Source: Chryseobacterium oncorhynchi
Lineage (GTDB): Bacteria; Bacteroidota; Bacteroidia; Flavobacteriales; Weeksellaceae
NCBI RefSeq assembly: GCF_002899895.1
Contig: NZ_PPEI02000005.1
Span: 186,001-250,000 of the forward strand
Reading direction: 5' to 3'
Length of the DNA stretch: 64,000 nt
In this document: piece by piece, positions 49,969 to 57,806 of the stretch
Layout: each line of letters opens with the position of its first letter
Position numbering within the stretch: position 1 is the stretch's first letter
Translations under genes and position numbers: made by a program
Notes under the pieces: generated by a model
What the model was told of the DNA's origin: nothing
Databases searched by the model: none
Seen by the model: the letters and a program-made list of their open reading frames with translations, nothing else

Positions 49969-50622
49969 TTAATAAGCTGCTGTAAAACGTTCGCGAATGT
50001 GGTTGTTCTGTTCCAATTCATCAACCAAAACTACCGCTACATCTTCTACTGAAAGACGGCTTCTTCCGTTTTCATCAAATACCGGTGTTTCTAATGAAGT
50101 TCTGTATTGTGCAGTTCTTGCTCCTACGTTAGCTTGGTTCATTTCCACTGCAGGGCTGAAGAAAGTCCAGTCTAGTGTGTTGTTTTCTTTGATTTTATTT
50201 AAATAATCTCTTGCTGCAGTTGCTCCAGGCTTGTAAGCATCCGGGAAGTCTGGTGTATCTACAATCTGTACATTATCCGGTGTATAAAGGCTTCCTGCCC
50301 CTCCTACTACAATTAATCTTTTTACTCCTGATGTTTCTACTGCTTTTTCGATGTTTTCAGATCCGTTCAGAAAATCATTGTAAAGGTTAGGGTTAGTCCA
50401 TCCTGCATTGAAAGCACTGATAACAGCATCACTTCCTTTCAAAGCATCTGCTAATTCTGTTACATTGTTTACATCAACGCTTTTTGCTGTTACATTGTCT
50501 TGTGTCTGTACCTTAGATGCATCTCTTACTAAAGCTTCTACGGCATATCCTCTTTGTGATAATTCTTTTACGATGTGTGATCCTACAAATCCGGTTGCAC
50601 CGATTACTGCTACTTTTTTCAT
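49969..50622 (-). CDS. NAD(P)-binding NmrA/YwnB-like oxidoreductase
   Basis: 217 residues. A Rossmann protein with VAVIGATGFVGSHIVKELSQ (GxxGxxG) at the N-terminus, then DVNNVTELADALKGSDAVIS, KRLIVVGGAGSLY and TFFSPAVEMN. No YxxxK catalytic pair is in the classical place, as in atypical SDR proteins. Homologues in Firmicutes (YwnB) are paired with Rrf2-type repressors. Here the upstream gene is also an Rrf2 regulator, and a palindromic operator lies 25 bp upstream of the ATG. The operon continues with the MBL-fold gene. Probable role: redox or electrophile stress, inferred. Confidence 0.9.
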   Translation of the reverse strand: MKKVAVIGATGFVGSHIVKELSQRGYAVEALVRDASKVQTQDNVTAKSVDVNNVTELADALKGSDAVISAFNAGWTNPNLYNDFLNGSENIEKAVETSGVKRLIVVGGAGSLYTPDNVQIVDTPDFPDAYKPGATAARDYLNKIKENNTLDWTFFSPAVEMNQANVGARTAQYRTSLETPVFDENGRSRLSVEDVAVVLVDELEQNNHIRERFTAAY

Positions 50623-50646
50623 AATGTTTTATTTTTTAAATTAAAT

Positions 50647-50665
50647 TGTAATAAATATTGTTACA
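50647..50665. promoter_or_regulatory. Rrf2 operator in front of the NmrA-like gene
   Basis: TGTAATAAATATTGTTACA is an imperfect 19 bp palindrome (TGTAA...TTACA). It is almost identical to the site at 51129-51147, which lies in front of the Rrf2 gene itself. Confidence 0.65.
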
Positions 50666-50682
50666 TTTATAGTTAAAAAATT

Positions 50683-51093
50683 TTATTCGAACTGGTCCGC
50701 GAATTCCTGCAATGACTTATCTCCTAAAAATTTAATAACCAATTGATCTGTTTCTTCAAATAATGTATTTAAATGAGTATTAATTTCTTTTCCAACGCTA
50801 CAGGCAGGATTAGGATTCTGATTTTTCTTTCCTAAAACCTCTGTATTCTTTACGGCTCTATAAATCTCGGAAATAGTAATTGCATCAGCACCTTTTGCCA
50901 ATTGAGTTCCTCCTACTTTTCCTTGTCTGCTAACAATCATTCCGGCTTCTCTCAATACACTGATCTCCTTACGAACAATAACTGCGTTTACATTAATACT
51001 ACCGGCAATCCATTCAGAAGTGAGCCATTCCTGAGGACTTTTCGCCAATAAGGTCATTATATGTACTGCCGTAGCAAATCTTGTATTATTCAT
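50683..51093 (-). CDS. Rrf2 family transcriptional repressor (YwnA-like)
   Basis: 136 residues. Winged helix: TRFATAVHIMTLLAKSPQEW, VIVRKEISVLREAGMIVSRQ, and the wing QGKVGGTQLAKGADAITI. Instead of the three Fe-S cysteines of IscR or NsrR there is a single Cys98 (NPACSVGKEI), so a thiol switch in the manner of YwnA/SaiR is more likely than a cluster. The promoter 51107-51136 carries an overlapping palindromic site. The same palindrome stands before the next gene. Autoregulation and control of the NmrA-MBL operon are strongly suggested. Confidence 0.92.
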   Translation of the reverse strand: MNNTRFATAVHIMTLLAKSPQEWLTSEWIAGSINVNAVIVRKEISVLREAGMIVSRQGKVGGTQLAKGADAITISEIYRAVKNTEVLGKKNQNPNPACSVGKEINTHLNTLFEETDQLVIKFLGDKSLQEFADQFE

Positions 51094-51106
51094 TGTAATT
51101 ACATTG

Positions 51107-51136
51107 CAAAGGTAAACAAATTTTTAATTGTAACAA
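51107..51136 (-). promoter_or_regulatory. Promoter of the Rrf2 gene
   Basis: TTG (51134-51136), 19 bp spacer, TACCTTTG (51107-51114), minus strand. The -33 box lies inside the palindromic operator 51129-51147. The start codon is only about 14 bp downstream of the -7 box. Confidence 0.75.
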
Positions 51137-51147
51137 ATATTATTACA
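51129..51147. promoter_or_regulatory. Rrf2 operator in front of its own gene
   Basis: TGTAACAAATATTATTACA, imperfect palindrome with arms TGTAA and TTACA, covering the -33 box of the promoter. Confidence 0.65.
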
Positions 51148-51159
51148 GTTAATTTTTTC

Positions 51160-52110
51160 TTAAAGGATTAATTTATCCAAATCCAGCAGTAAATAATTGA
51201 TATTTTGATTGATGGTTCTTGTTGCAGACTGCATCTGATTAAGCATTGCAGCCCTGTTATGAAGATCATCTGCCCTGTAATAGCCTCCATCACTAAAAAT
51301 AACAGACTGATCAGCCTTATTATTATCATCATCAAATTGATAATGAAGCCATCTTTCTTTCATATTTCCAATAATGGAGCGTTCTTCTCTATTGGAAAAC
51401 TTCTTCTCTGTATACATATACCAGATAAATGGTGGGAAATTCGGAGATTCTAGTTTTTCTCTCCAAATATCCCTCAAAAGGTTTCTTTGATGAATGAACT
51501 CTACTTTTTTTCCTTTTGGATTAAGTGTTGCCAAACCAAATCCTGCCCCAAGTACCCCTCCACTGATATCAATGGCATTGCTCCAGCCCTCATCTTTTAC
51601 AATTCCACCGGCTATGGAAGCTGCTGCTCCTGCAATGATGGAGTATAAGATCAGTTTATTATTTCTTGAAGAATTAAGATTGTCTACATAGTTTCCTATT
51701 TGGGCTACTCTCTCTCCCTCGCAGTCAAATTCTGCGGCTACTGCATCCAATTCTGTAAGGGCAATAGTGATTTTGCTATTTATCTTGGTCTTTAACTGTA
51801 AGACTTTAACCTGGGAAGCTAAGGATGAATCTTTTTTAAGATCCATAATGTCATGAACCTCATCCAAATTATCCAGAGCGTTCAGGATTAGAATACTTTG
51901 GTCAGAGAACATGGCTTTCAAATCCTTATTGGCCAATAAAATAGAATCAGAATTGTGGGATGGTACTCTATTACTGTAATTATATTTAAAGGGAGCCTTA
52001 CAATAGCTGTCCTTAAGGGTTAATATATTCTGCTGAATCATCTGATTCTTCTTGGAAACACAAGAAGTAAGCAGACCGAGAACAATAAAAAGATAAAAAA
52101 GTTTTTTCAT
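51160..52110 (-). CDS. Lipoprotein of unknown function
   Basis: 316 residues. MKKLFYLFIVLGLLTSCVSK gives a lipobox with Cys17. The next ~110 residues are helical and charged. A glycine/alanine-rich hydrophobic stretch (YSIIAGAAASIAGGIV, GGVLGAGFGLATL, about 157-200) resembles the glycine-zipper type found in surface and pore-forming proteins. The C-terminal third is soluble, with many aromatic residues (FPPFIWYMYTEKKF). Not recognised by name. It is upstream of the Rrf2 gene, but the Rrf2 promoter lies between them. Confidence 0.75.
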   Translation of the reverse strand: MKKLFYLFIVLGLLTSCVSKKNQMIQQNILTLKDSYCKAPFKYNYSNRVPSHNSDSILLANKDLKAMFSDQSILILNALDNLDEVHDIMDLKKDSSLASQVKVLQLKTKINSKITIALTELDAVAAEFDCEGERVAQIGNYVDNLNSSRNNKLILYSIIAGAAASIAGGIVKDEGWSNAIDISGGVLGAGFGLATLNPKGKKVEFIHQRNLLRDIWREKLESPNFPPFIWYMYTEKKFSNREERSIIGNMKERWLHYQFDDDNNKADQSVIFSDGGYYRADDLHNRAAMLNQMQSATRTINQNINYLLLDLDKLIL

Positions 52111-52200
52111 TCAATCTATTTTTGTGTGTCAGTTGGGGAATTATTTAAAATCGTCAATCTGCTGCATTACAATTTATCAATACGAATATAGTACAAATAA

Positions 52201-52230
52201 AAAAATTTACCTGAATTCAGGTAAATTTTT
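52201..52230. terminator. Perfect palindromic terminator of the FKBP gene
   Basis: 30 nt, AAAAATTTACCTG AATT CAGGTAAATTTTT, with T or A runs on both flanks. Acts for minus-strand transcripts and possibly both. Confidence 0.85.
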
Positions 52231-52249
52231 AATCTATTTTTAAGTAGGA

Positions 52250-52684
52250 TTATTTAATTCCTAGCAATTCAACTTCAAAAACAAGCGTACTGTTTGGGCC
52301 TATTTCTTTGCTGATTTCCTGATCTCCGTAAGCTAAGTGCGGAGGAATGATTAATCTCCACTTGCTTCCAACAGACATTAACTGAAGAGCTTCTGTCCAT
52401 CCGCTAATTACTCTGTTTAAAGGAAAAGATGCCGGTGTTCCTCTTTTTACAGAACTGTCGAAAACCTTTCCTGAAATAGTAGTTCCATGATAATGGCATT
52501 TTACTGTAGATTTAGGTCCTGGCTTTGCCCCGTCACCTTCAGTAATGATTTCGTACTGTAAGCCGCTAGGTAATTGTACTACGCTTTCTCTCTTACCATA
52601 CTCTTCCATATATTCCTTACCATCATTAAGGTTTTTTTCTGCTAATTCTTTTTTACGTTTAAATAACATATCTGCTACTCCCAT
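52250..52684 (-). CDS. FKBP-type peptidyl-prolyl isomerase
   Basis: 144 residues, no signal peptide. A short N-terminal helix (LFKRKKELAEKNLNDGKEYM) of the FkpA/Mip-like type precedes the FKBP domain. VKCHYHGTTISGKVFDSS, VISGWTEALQLMSVGSKWRL, IPPHLAYGDQEI and NSTLVFEVELLGI are conserved, with the aromatic active-site residues retained. Probably a cytosolic or unexported folding helper. The spacing to the -7 box TATCTTTG (52699-52706) fits a leaderless-like short UTR. It is a stand-alone gene. Confidence 0.95.
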   Translation of the reverse strand: MGVADMLFKRKKELAEKNLNDGKEYMEEYGKRESVVQLPSGLQYEIITEGDGAKPGPKSTVKCHYHGTTISGKVFDSSVKRGTPASFPLNRVISGWTEALQLMSVGSKWRLIIPPHLAYGDQEISKEIGPNSTLVFEVELLGIK

Positions 52685-52698
52685 ATTATAATTTTTTA

Positions 52699-52706
52699 CA
52701 AAGATA
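52699..52706 (-). promoter_or_regulatory. -7 box for the FKBP gene
   Basis: TATCTTTG on the minus strand. The nearest TTG (52731-52733) leaves a 24 bp spacer, longer than usual. Confidence 0.45.
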
Positions 52707-52907
52707 AGATTTGTTACCGGAAGTAAGAAGCAAGAAATGGGAAGTGCTATAATTCAACGACTTAAATATTAATTTCTTTAAGATAAGGCATTAATAGTAT
52801 GCCCAATTTATTATTTTCCGTTCTTCTTTCATTAAAATTCAAATAATTGTAATAATCTCTTAACACAGATTCCGAAACTTGGTGTTATAATTGAATTTAA
52901 AAACTAA

Positions 52908-53909
52908 ATGCCAAATCCACTAAAATATAACAAGAAGTTCGATGAACTTAATGAAGAGGAAAAGATACTTCTGGAGATCAATAAAAAATCGATTGCAGAT
53001 TTTGTTGAACAATCCTCTTCTATAAGTGATGTTAATTATGCTACCAGAAATGCTCATGCAAAGACCTATGCAGTAGCAAAGGGAATATTCTGGATAGATC
53101 CGGGAATTCCGGAATCGTTACATCCATTTTTTGATAAAGAAAAGTTTGATCTGATCATAAGGTTTTCTAATGCTCAATTGAAAGTTAAAAACTCAAAAAA
53201 GGATATTCCAGCCTACGGATTTGCCGTACAAATCAGGGATGAGAATAATAATTTGCTTTCCAATTATCCGCTGGTTAATTTTCCATTGTTTCCTGTTAAT
53301 TCCGTTTCCACTTTTCTAAAACTATTTACTGCCGTTAATCATTTTTATATTAAAAAATGGAGCAGTTTATTTCCACTGGTTACTCAAATAATCAAAGTGG
53401 TTCCATCTATTTTAACGGGTTCTTTTATTAAAAACGGGTTAAAGCTGGCCAGCAAAAAAAATGATTTTATACTTTCATTTGATTACCATTCTGTGGGTGC
53501 CTATCGCTTGGGAGATCATATGATGAAAATAAAACTAAGCCCAAAGTCTGTAGATAAAAACATTGGTAAAAAACAAAATACAAAAAAGGCTTTAAAAAAT
53601 TATTTCCGAGATAATAATTTCACGGCTGATGTGTTGATTCAGCTTTGTTATGATTTGAAAGACCAACCTATCAATAAATTGAATGTGGAATGGAAAAATT
53701 CGCCTTTCATTAAAATCGGTGAAGTAAAAATAGATAAGGATTCTTTACTGGATCCTCGTGACTGTAGTAATGAGCTTCTTTCGTTTAATCCGTTTGAAAG
53801 TAAGGCTATTTTTCAACCGGTAGGAAAGATACAGAAACTTCGTGATGAAGCATATAAGGTATCTGTGCAGACAAGACGAAAAATAAATAAGCTTCTGCAT
53901 GGGAAATAA
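52908..53909 (+). CDS. Catalase-like haem protein
   Basis: 333 residues, shorter than true catalases (about 480). Catalase-fold landmarks: RNAHAKTYAVAKGIF with the distal His50, LIIRFSNAQ, NYPLVNFPLFPVNS, DYHSVGAYRLGDHM and the proximal RDEAY in LRDEAYKVS (Arg312, Tyr316), which supplies the axial haem Tyr as in allene oxide synthase and catalase-related peroxidases. It is the small catalase-like subgroup, whose substrates include fatty-acid hydroperoxides. True H2O2 catalase activity is uncertain. Single gene, no signal peptide, not close to other oxidative stress genes. Confidence 0.8.
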   Translation: MPNPLKYNKKFDELNEEEKILLEINKKSIADFVEQSSSISDVNYATRNAHAKTYAVAKGIFWIDPGIPESLHPFFDKEKFDLIIRFSNAQLKVKNSKKDIPAYGFAVQIRDENNNLLSNYPLVNFPLFPVNSVSTFLKLFTAVNHFYIKKWSSLFPLVTQIIKVVPSILTGSFIKNGLKLASKKNDFILSFDYHSVGAYRLGDHMMKIKLSPKSVDKNIGKKQNTKKALKNYFRDNNFTADVLIQLCYDLKDQPINKLNVEWKNSPFIKIGEVKIDKDSLLDPRDCSNELLSFNPFESKAIFQPVGKIQKLRDEAYKVSVQTRRKINKLLHGK

Positions 53910-54028
53910 GGATGGATGAGTTAAGAATAGATGAAGCAAAAATACAAGAGTTTGATATCTAATTAATTCAAAAATAGAAAAAGAGACAATATAAATACTA
54001 TCCCTTTTTTATCTGTATATTAAAAAAA

Positions 54029-55420
54029 TTACTTTCCTTCAGTCTTCATCAGTTTTCTAGTAATTATATTTCCTTTAATATCTTCTATTTTCACCCAATA
54101 TATAGCTTGTGGTAAAGCTTGTATATTAATGACATTTGTATCAGAATAAGAATCTATTAGCCGTCCTTCTTCATTATAAATTTTCACATTTTTTATTCCT
54201 GATATATTTTTTATCATGAATAAAGTTTTTGCAGGATTTGGATATAATATTATTTCTTCATTTTTTTTACTATTTTCTCCTACGTGCAATGTCATAGATG
54301 TAGGACATGAAATGGCTGTAGGTATGATTTTTTCAGCATTGGTACCATTTCCAAGCTGTCCTCCGGTATTATCTCCCCAAGACCAAAGTGAGCCATCCGT
54401 TTTTAAAGCAAGTGTATGATTATAACCACCAACTACACTTTTCCAATTATTATCTGTACCTATTTGTATAGGGGCCATTTTAGTAAGATATGTCCCATCA
54501 CCTAATTGTGCTGTCATATTATCTCCCCAGGCCCAAAGTGTTCCGTTATTCTTTATAGCTAATGAATGATTGACTGCAGCGAAAACAGTTGTCCAATCGG
54601 AGGCAGTTCCTATTTGGGTAGGTACAATTTTGTCTGTACTTGTTCCATCACCTAATTTTCCGCTGTTATTGTATCCCCAAGCCCAAATTGTGCCGTCTGT
54701 TTTTAACGCAAGAGTATGATTAGCTCCAACTGATATGTTTTTCCAGTTCGTATCTGTTCCTATCTGAACTGGAATTTTTTTTCCAATTGTAGTACCATCT
54801 CCTAATTGCCCTGTAGCATTAAAACCCCAAGCCCAAAGTGTTCCGTCTGTTTTAAGTGCAATACTGTGAAATGCTCCGACCGCAACTGATTTCCAATTGA
54901 TATCTGTTCCTATTTGAATATAATTATTTTGGTCTGTCAGCGTTCCATCACCTAACTGCCCAAAAGTATTATTTCCCTTAGCCCAAAGCGTTCCATCTGT
55001 TCGTATAGTTAAAATATGTACCCCTGGAGCCACACTCTTTAAATTTGCAGCACTCCCGATTTCTATAGGATTGGTTATATTTTCATTGGTCGTACTCACG
55101 AGTATTCCCATAAAATTACTTCCCCATCCCCAGAGCGAATCATCAGATTTTATAGCCAGAACATAATCTTCTGCAGGAGTTGATATGATACTTTTCCAGT
55201 TAGCATTTCCTATCTGAATCGGGCTTGTTTTAAGAACATTAGTTCCATCACCCAATTGTCCATACCAATTATTTCCCCAGGTCCAGAGACTTCCGTCATT
55301 TTTCAAGCCGACAGAGTTCCATCTTCCTGTAGAGATTTCTTTCCAACATTGGGAAAAAGCCAGAAAAGGCATAAGTAAAAAAAGTAAGAATACTTTTTCG
55401 ATTGATCGATTTTTTCTCAT
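54029..55420 (-). CDS. RCC1-repeat beta-propeller with T9SS type A sorting domain
   Basis: 463 residues. Signal peptide MRKNRSIEKVFLLFLLMPFL followed by AFSQ. Seven RCC1-type blades are visible, each with 'ALKTDGTLWAWGxNxxGQLGDGT' in variant form, from about residue 27 to 375. The second blade is divergent (SNFMGIL). The C-terminal ~85 residues (ILYPNPAKTLFMIKNISG, IYNEEGRLIDSYSD, AIYWVKIEDIKGN, ITRKLMKTEGK) are a type A sorting tag, so the propeller is exported by the T9SS and anchored at the surface. Function beyond binding is unknown. Single gene. Confidence 0.93.
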   Translation of the reverse strand: MRKNRSIEKVFLLFLLMPFLAFSQCWKEISTGRWNSVGLKNDGSLWTWGNNWYGQLGDGTNVLKTSPIQIGNANWKSIISTPAEDYVLAIKSDDSLWGWGSNFMGILVSTTNENITNPIEIGSAANLKSVAPGVHILTIRTDGTLWAKGNNTFGQLGDGTLTDQNNYIQIGTDINWKSVAVGAFHSIALKTDGTLWAWGFNATGQLGDGTTIGKKIPVQIGTDTNWKNISVGANHTLALKTDGTIWAWGYNNSGKLGDGTSTDKIVPTQIGTASDWTTVFAAVNHSLAIKNNGTLWAWGDNMTAQLGDGTYLTKMAPIQIGTDNNWKSVVGGYNHTLALKTDGSLWSWGDNTGGQLGNGTNAEKIIPTAISCPTSMTLHVGENSKKNEEIILYPNPAKTLFMIKNISGIKNVKIYNEEGRLIDSYSDTNVINIQALPQAIYWVKIEDIKGNIITRKLMKTEGK

Positions 55421-55549
55421 TTGTATTTAAGTTTTGTATCCAAATCCTCTTTCTAATGAAAGAAAAATTCAGATGATTATTAGTTTATATATAGAATTAT
55501 TAACCTAATTTTTTGACAAATATAAAACAAGAAAATGAATTTTCATCAT

Positions 55550-55579
55550 AAAAAAAGACTGCTATTACAACAGTCTTTT
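55550..55579 (-). terminator. Terminator of the TetR-DUF1348 operon
   Basis: AAAAGACTG (55553-55561), 9 nt loop, CAGTCTTTT (55571-55579). The A run on the left makes the minus-strand T tract. Confidence 0.85.
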
Positions 55580-55581
55580 AA

Positions 55582-55992
55582 TCAAAATTTCCTTTCTTCT
55601 TCTCTGATAGCCAAATCATTGATACTTGCGTATCTTTTCGCCATCAAACCGTTTTCATCAAACTCCCAGTTTTCATTTCCGTAGGCTCTGAACCAGTTTC
55701 CGTCTTTGGTTTGATATTCATATTCAAAGCGAACGGCAATACGATTATCCGTGTGTGCCCAATATTCTTTTTTAAGTTTATAATGAAGTTCCTTTTCCCA
55801 TTTTTTTTGAAGAAAACTAACAATCTCTTCTCTTCCATTAACGAATATATCTCTGTTTCTCCATTCACTATTGATGGTATATGCTTTCGAGACCTTTTCA
55901 GGATTCTGACTGTTCCAGGCATCTTCTGCCATTTGGATCTTTTCCTTTGCCGTTTCAAGGGTAAAAGGAGGAAGCGGATGTTTCTGTTCCAT
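55582..55992 (-). CDS. DUF1348 family (NTF2-like) protein
   Basis: 136 residues. [60 protein letters not shown] and [20 protein letters not shown] form the SnoaL-like cone fold of DUF1348. Function unknown, with many such proteins in stress-related operons. It is 3 bp downstream of a TetR-type regulator and must be cotranscribed with it. It is the only likely target gene of that regulator within the window. Confidence 0.93.
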   Translation of the reverse strand: MEQKHPLPPFTLETAKEKIQMAEDAWNSQNPEKVSKAYTINSEWRNRDIFVNGREEIVSFLQKKWEKELHYKLKKEYWAHTDNRIAVRFEYEYQTKDGNWFRAYGNENWEFDENGLMAKRYASINDLAIREEERKF

Positions 55993-55995
55993 TGT

Positions 55996-56523
55996 TTATT
56001 GTATTAAATTGGTGATTATTTTTCTGGACTTTTCTATCAACTCGTTGGATTTGAAAAGCTGGCTTTCTATGATGCTGCTTTCAAAAAGCATATAAATATG
56101 ATCAGAAAGCACATCTTCATTGAGTATTTCTAAAAAATAATTTCTAAGATCAGCTTTGTGAGATTGAATCACATTTAGGATTTTAATGTTATCTGTAGGA
56201 ATCTCTGATAAAATATTAAGAAAACTGCAACCTCTGAAATTTTCTCTTTCATTCATATAAATCAGAAAATCGAAAGCTTTGATGATTTTAGATTTTGGAT
56301 CTTTTTCTTTTGCTAAAAAGTTATTGAGTTCATTGAACCAATATTCATGTCGTACTTTTAAAAATTCTACACAGAGGTCCTCTTTCGATTTAAAATGCAG
56401 ATAGAAACTCGCTTTTGCCACTCCTGCATCTGCAATAATCTGGTTTATCCCTGTGGAATTATATCCCTGCTTTGCAAATAAATCAAATGTTGTTTCTATG
56501 ATTCTTTCTCTGGGAGATCTCAT
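55996..56523 (-). CDS. TetR/AcrR family repressor
   Basis: 175 residues. The N-terminal HTH is IIETTFDLFAKQGYNSTGINQIIADAGVAK (given by position 9-38) followed by ASFYLHFKSKEDLCVEFLK, typical of TetR. The ligand domain is helical with a Cys (RGCSFLN) that fits the LmrA/YxaF-like subgroup. The promoter region has a TACCTTTG -7 box (56544-56551) and a candidate palindrome at 56567-56584 over the -33 position, so it probably represses itself and DUF1348. Confidence 0.93.
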   Translation of the reverse strand: MRSPRERIIETTFDLFAKQGYNSTGINQIIADAGVAKASFYLHFKSKEDLCVEFLKVRHEYWFNELNNFLAKEKDPKSKIIKAFDFLIYMNERENFRGCSFLNILSEIPTDNIKILNVIQSHKADLRNYFLEILNEDVLSDHIYMLFESSIIESQLFKSNELIEKSRKIITNLIQ

Positions 56524-56543
56524 GTTTTTTATATTTTGTTGAA

Positions 56544-56584
56544 CAAAGGTAAAGAAAAAATCAAACAGACAGATAGGTTTGTCT
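56544..56584 (-). promoter_or_regulatory. Promoter region and candidate operator of the TetR gene
   Basis: -7 box TACCTTTG (56544-56551). AGACA (56567-56571) and TGTCT (56580-56584) are inverted arms, 8 nt apart, located where the -33 box should be. No canonical TTG is present at ideal spacing. Confidence 0.5.
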
Positions 56585-56623
56585 ATTTATTTTAAAAATA
56601 ATTATATTGTTTATTTTGAGCAT

Positions 56624-56654
56624 AAAAAAACCTCCGGGTATTAAGCCCAGAGGT
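56624..56654 (-). terminator. Terminator of the ter operon
   Basis: ACCTCCGGG (56630-56638) pairs with CCCAGAGGT (56646-56654) with one C-A mismatch. The A run at 56624-56630 gives the T tract on the minus strand, directly behind terC. Confidence 0.85.
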
Positions 56655-56676
56655 CATATATCTATTTATAATAGGA

Positions 56677-57768
56677 TTACTTTTCTTCCAATTCTTCTTT
56701 TTTCTCTTCTTCTTTTTCAGGGAAGATAATAGATAAAAGAACCGAGATTACCAATACACCTCCTACAATTCCTAAAGAAACAGGTGATGAAATATGGATC
56801 CAAGGGGCAATAAGCATTTTAACTCCAATGAATGACAAGATAATAGCCAAACCATATGGAAGTTTGCTAAACATGTGAATAAAATTAGCCAATAGGAAAT
56901 ACAATGATCTAAGTCCTAAAATCGCAAAGATATTCGATGTATAAAGGATGAACGGGTCATTTGAGATTGCAAAAATTGCAGGGATAGAATCTACTGCAAA
57001 AAGAACGTCTGTAAACTCGATAACACCAACTACTACCAAAAGAGGGGTTGCCATTTTGATACCGTTCTGAATCGTGAAGAATTTATCTCCATCATAGTTA
57101 TCTGAAACTTTCCAGAAGCTTTTAATCAATCTAGCACCGGCTGTATTGCTGTAGTCTTCGTCCTCATCATCGCCACCGTCACCCCATGATTTGATTCCTG
57201 CATACACAAGAAATAAACCAAATAAGGCCATTACCACATTAATTTTTACGGCTTCTCCGAAGATATTCATTTCAGGAAGATAAGTAAGGTTGATAAGTCC
57301 TACTCCGGCAAAAATAAATATTGCTCTGAAGATCAACGCTCCAATAATCCCCCAGAAAAGAACCTTATGGTGGAGAAATTTCGGAACCTTAAAGAACCCA
57401 AAGACAAGGATAAATACAAAGAGGTTATCCACAGAAAGAGCCTTCTCTATCCAGTAGGCAGCCTGATACTGTGTAAATTTCTCTATTGCCAATGCATGAC
57501 TCTCTGGGGTTCCGTCTGTATTGAAAACCCAATACACGACTCCTGAGAATACCATTGAAAGTGAGATCCATACGATAGACCAAATGGTAGCTTCCTTGGA
57601 AGATACTTCATGACTTTTTTTGTTGAATACTCCTAAGTCCAGGAGTAGCATGATAACAACTGTTATCGCAAATCCCCACACCAAGCCAGGGTGCAGTTCT
57701 AAAATACTTTGATGTTCCACTTGAGTTATGTTATTATATGATAAAAGCAATAGATGTACTGAGTACAA
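56677..57768 (-). CDS. terC: TerC family integral membrane protein
   Basis: 363 residues. About nine membrane helices. AYWIEKALSVDNLFVFILVF, FGIIGALIFRAIFI-like WGIIGALIFRAIFIFAG, DVLFAVDSIPAIFAISNDPF and FAILGLRSLYFLLA are the TerC signature with its acidic residues for metal binding. It is predicted to export or sense Mn2+ or related ions at the inner membrane and to anchor TerD-type proteins. A GDGGDDEDEDY loop (about 195-210) and a glutamate-rich tail are in the cytosol. Last gene of the ter operon. Start codon is not certain, because GTG codons farther inside are possible. Confidence 0.93.
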   Translation of the reverse strand: MYSVHLLLLSYNNITQVEHQSILELHPGLVWGFAITVVIMLLLDLGVFNKKSHEVSSKEATIWSIVWISLSMVFSGVVYWVFNTDGTPESHALAIEKFTQYQAAYWIEKALSVDNLFVFILVFGFFKVPKFLHHKVLFWGIIGALIFRAIFIFAGVGLINLTYLPEMNIFGEAVKINVVMALFGLFLVYAGIKSWGDGGDDEDEDYSNTAGARLIKSFWKVSDNYDGDKFFTIQNGIKMATPLLVVVGVIEFTDVLFAVDSIPAIFAISNDPFILYTSNIFAILGLRSLYFLLANFIHMFSKLPYGLAIILSFIGVKMLIAPWIHISSPVSLGIVGGVLVISVLLSIIFPEKEEEKKEELEEK

Positions 57769-57806
57769 ATATTGCTATTTTATTTACTTTTCTGATTTAT
57801 AAATGA

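Noticed and set aside
54029-55420. Repeats in the RCC1 gene read as a tandem DNA repeat or CRISPR
   Set aside because: The periodicity (about 150 bp) and conserved codons belong to the seven protein blades. No spacer/repeat structure exists.
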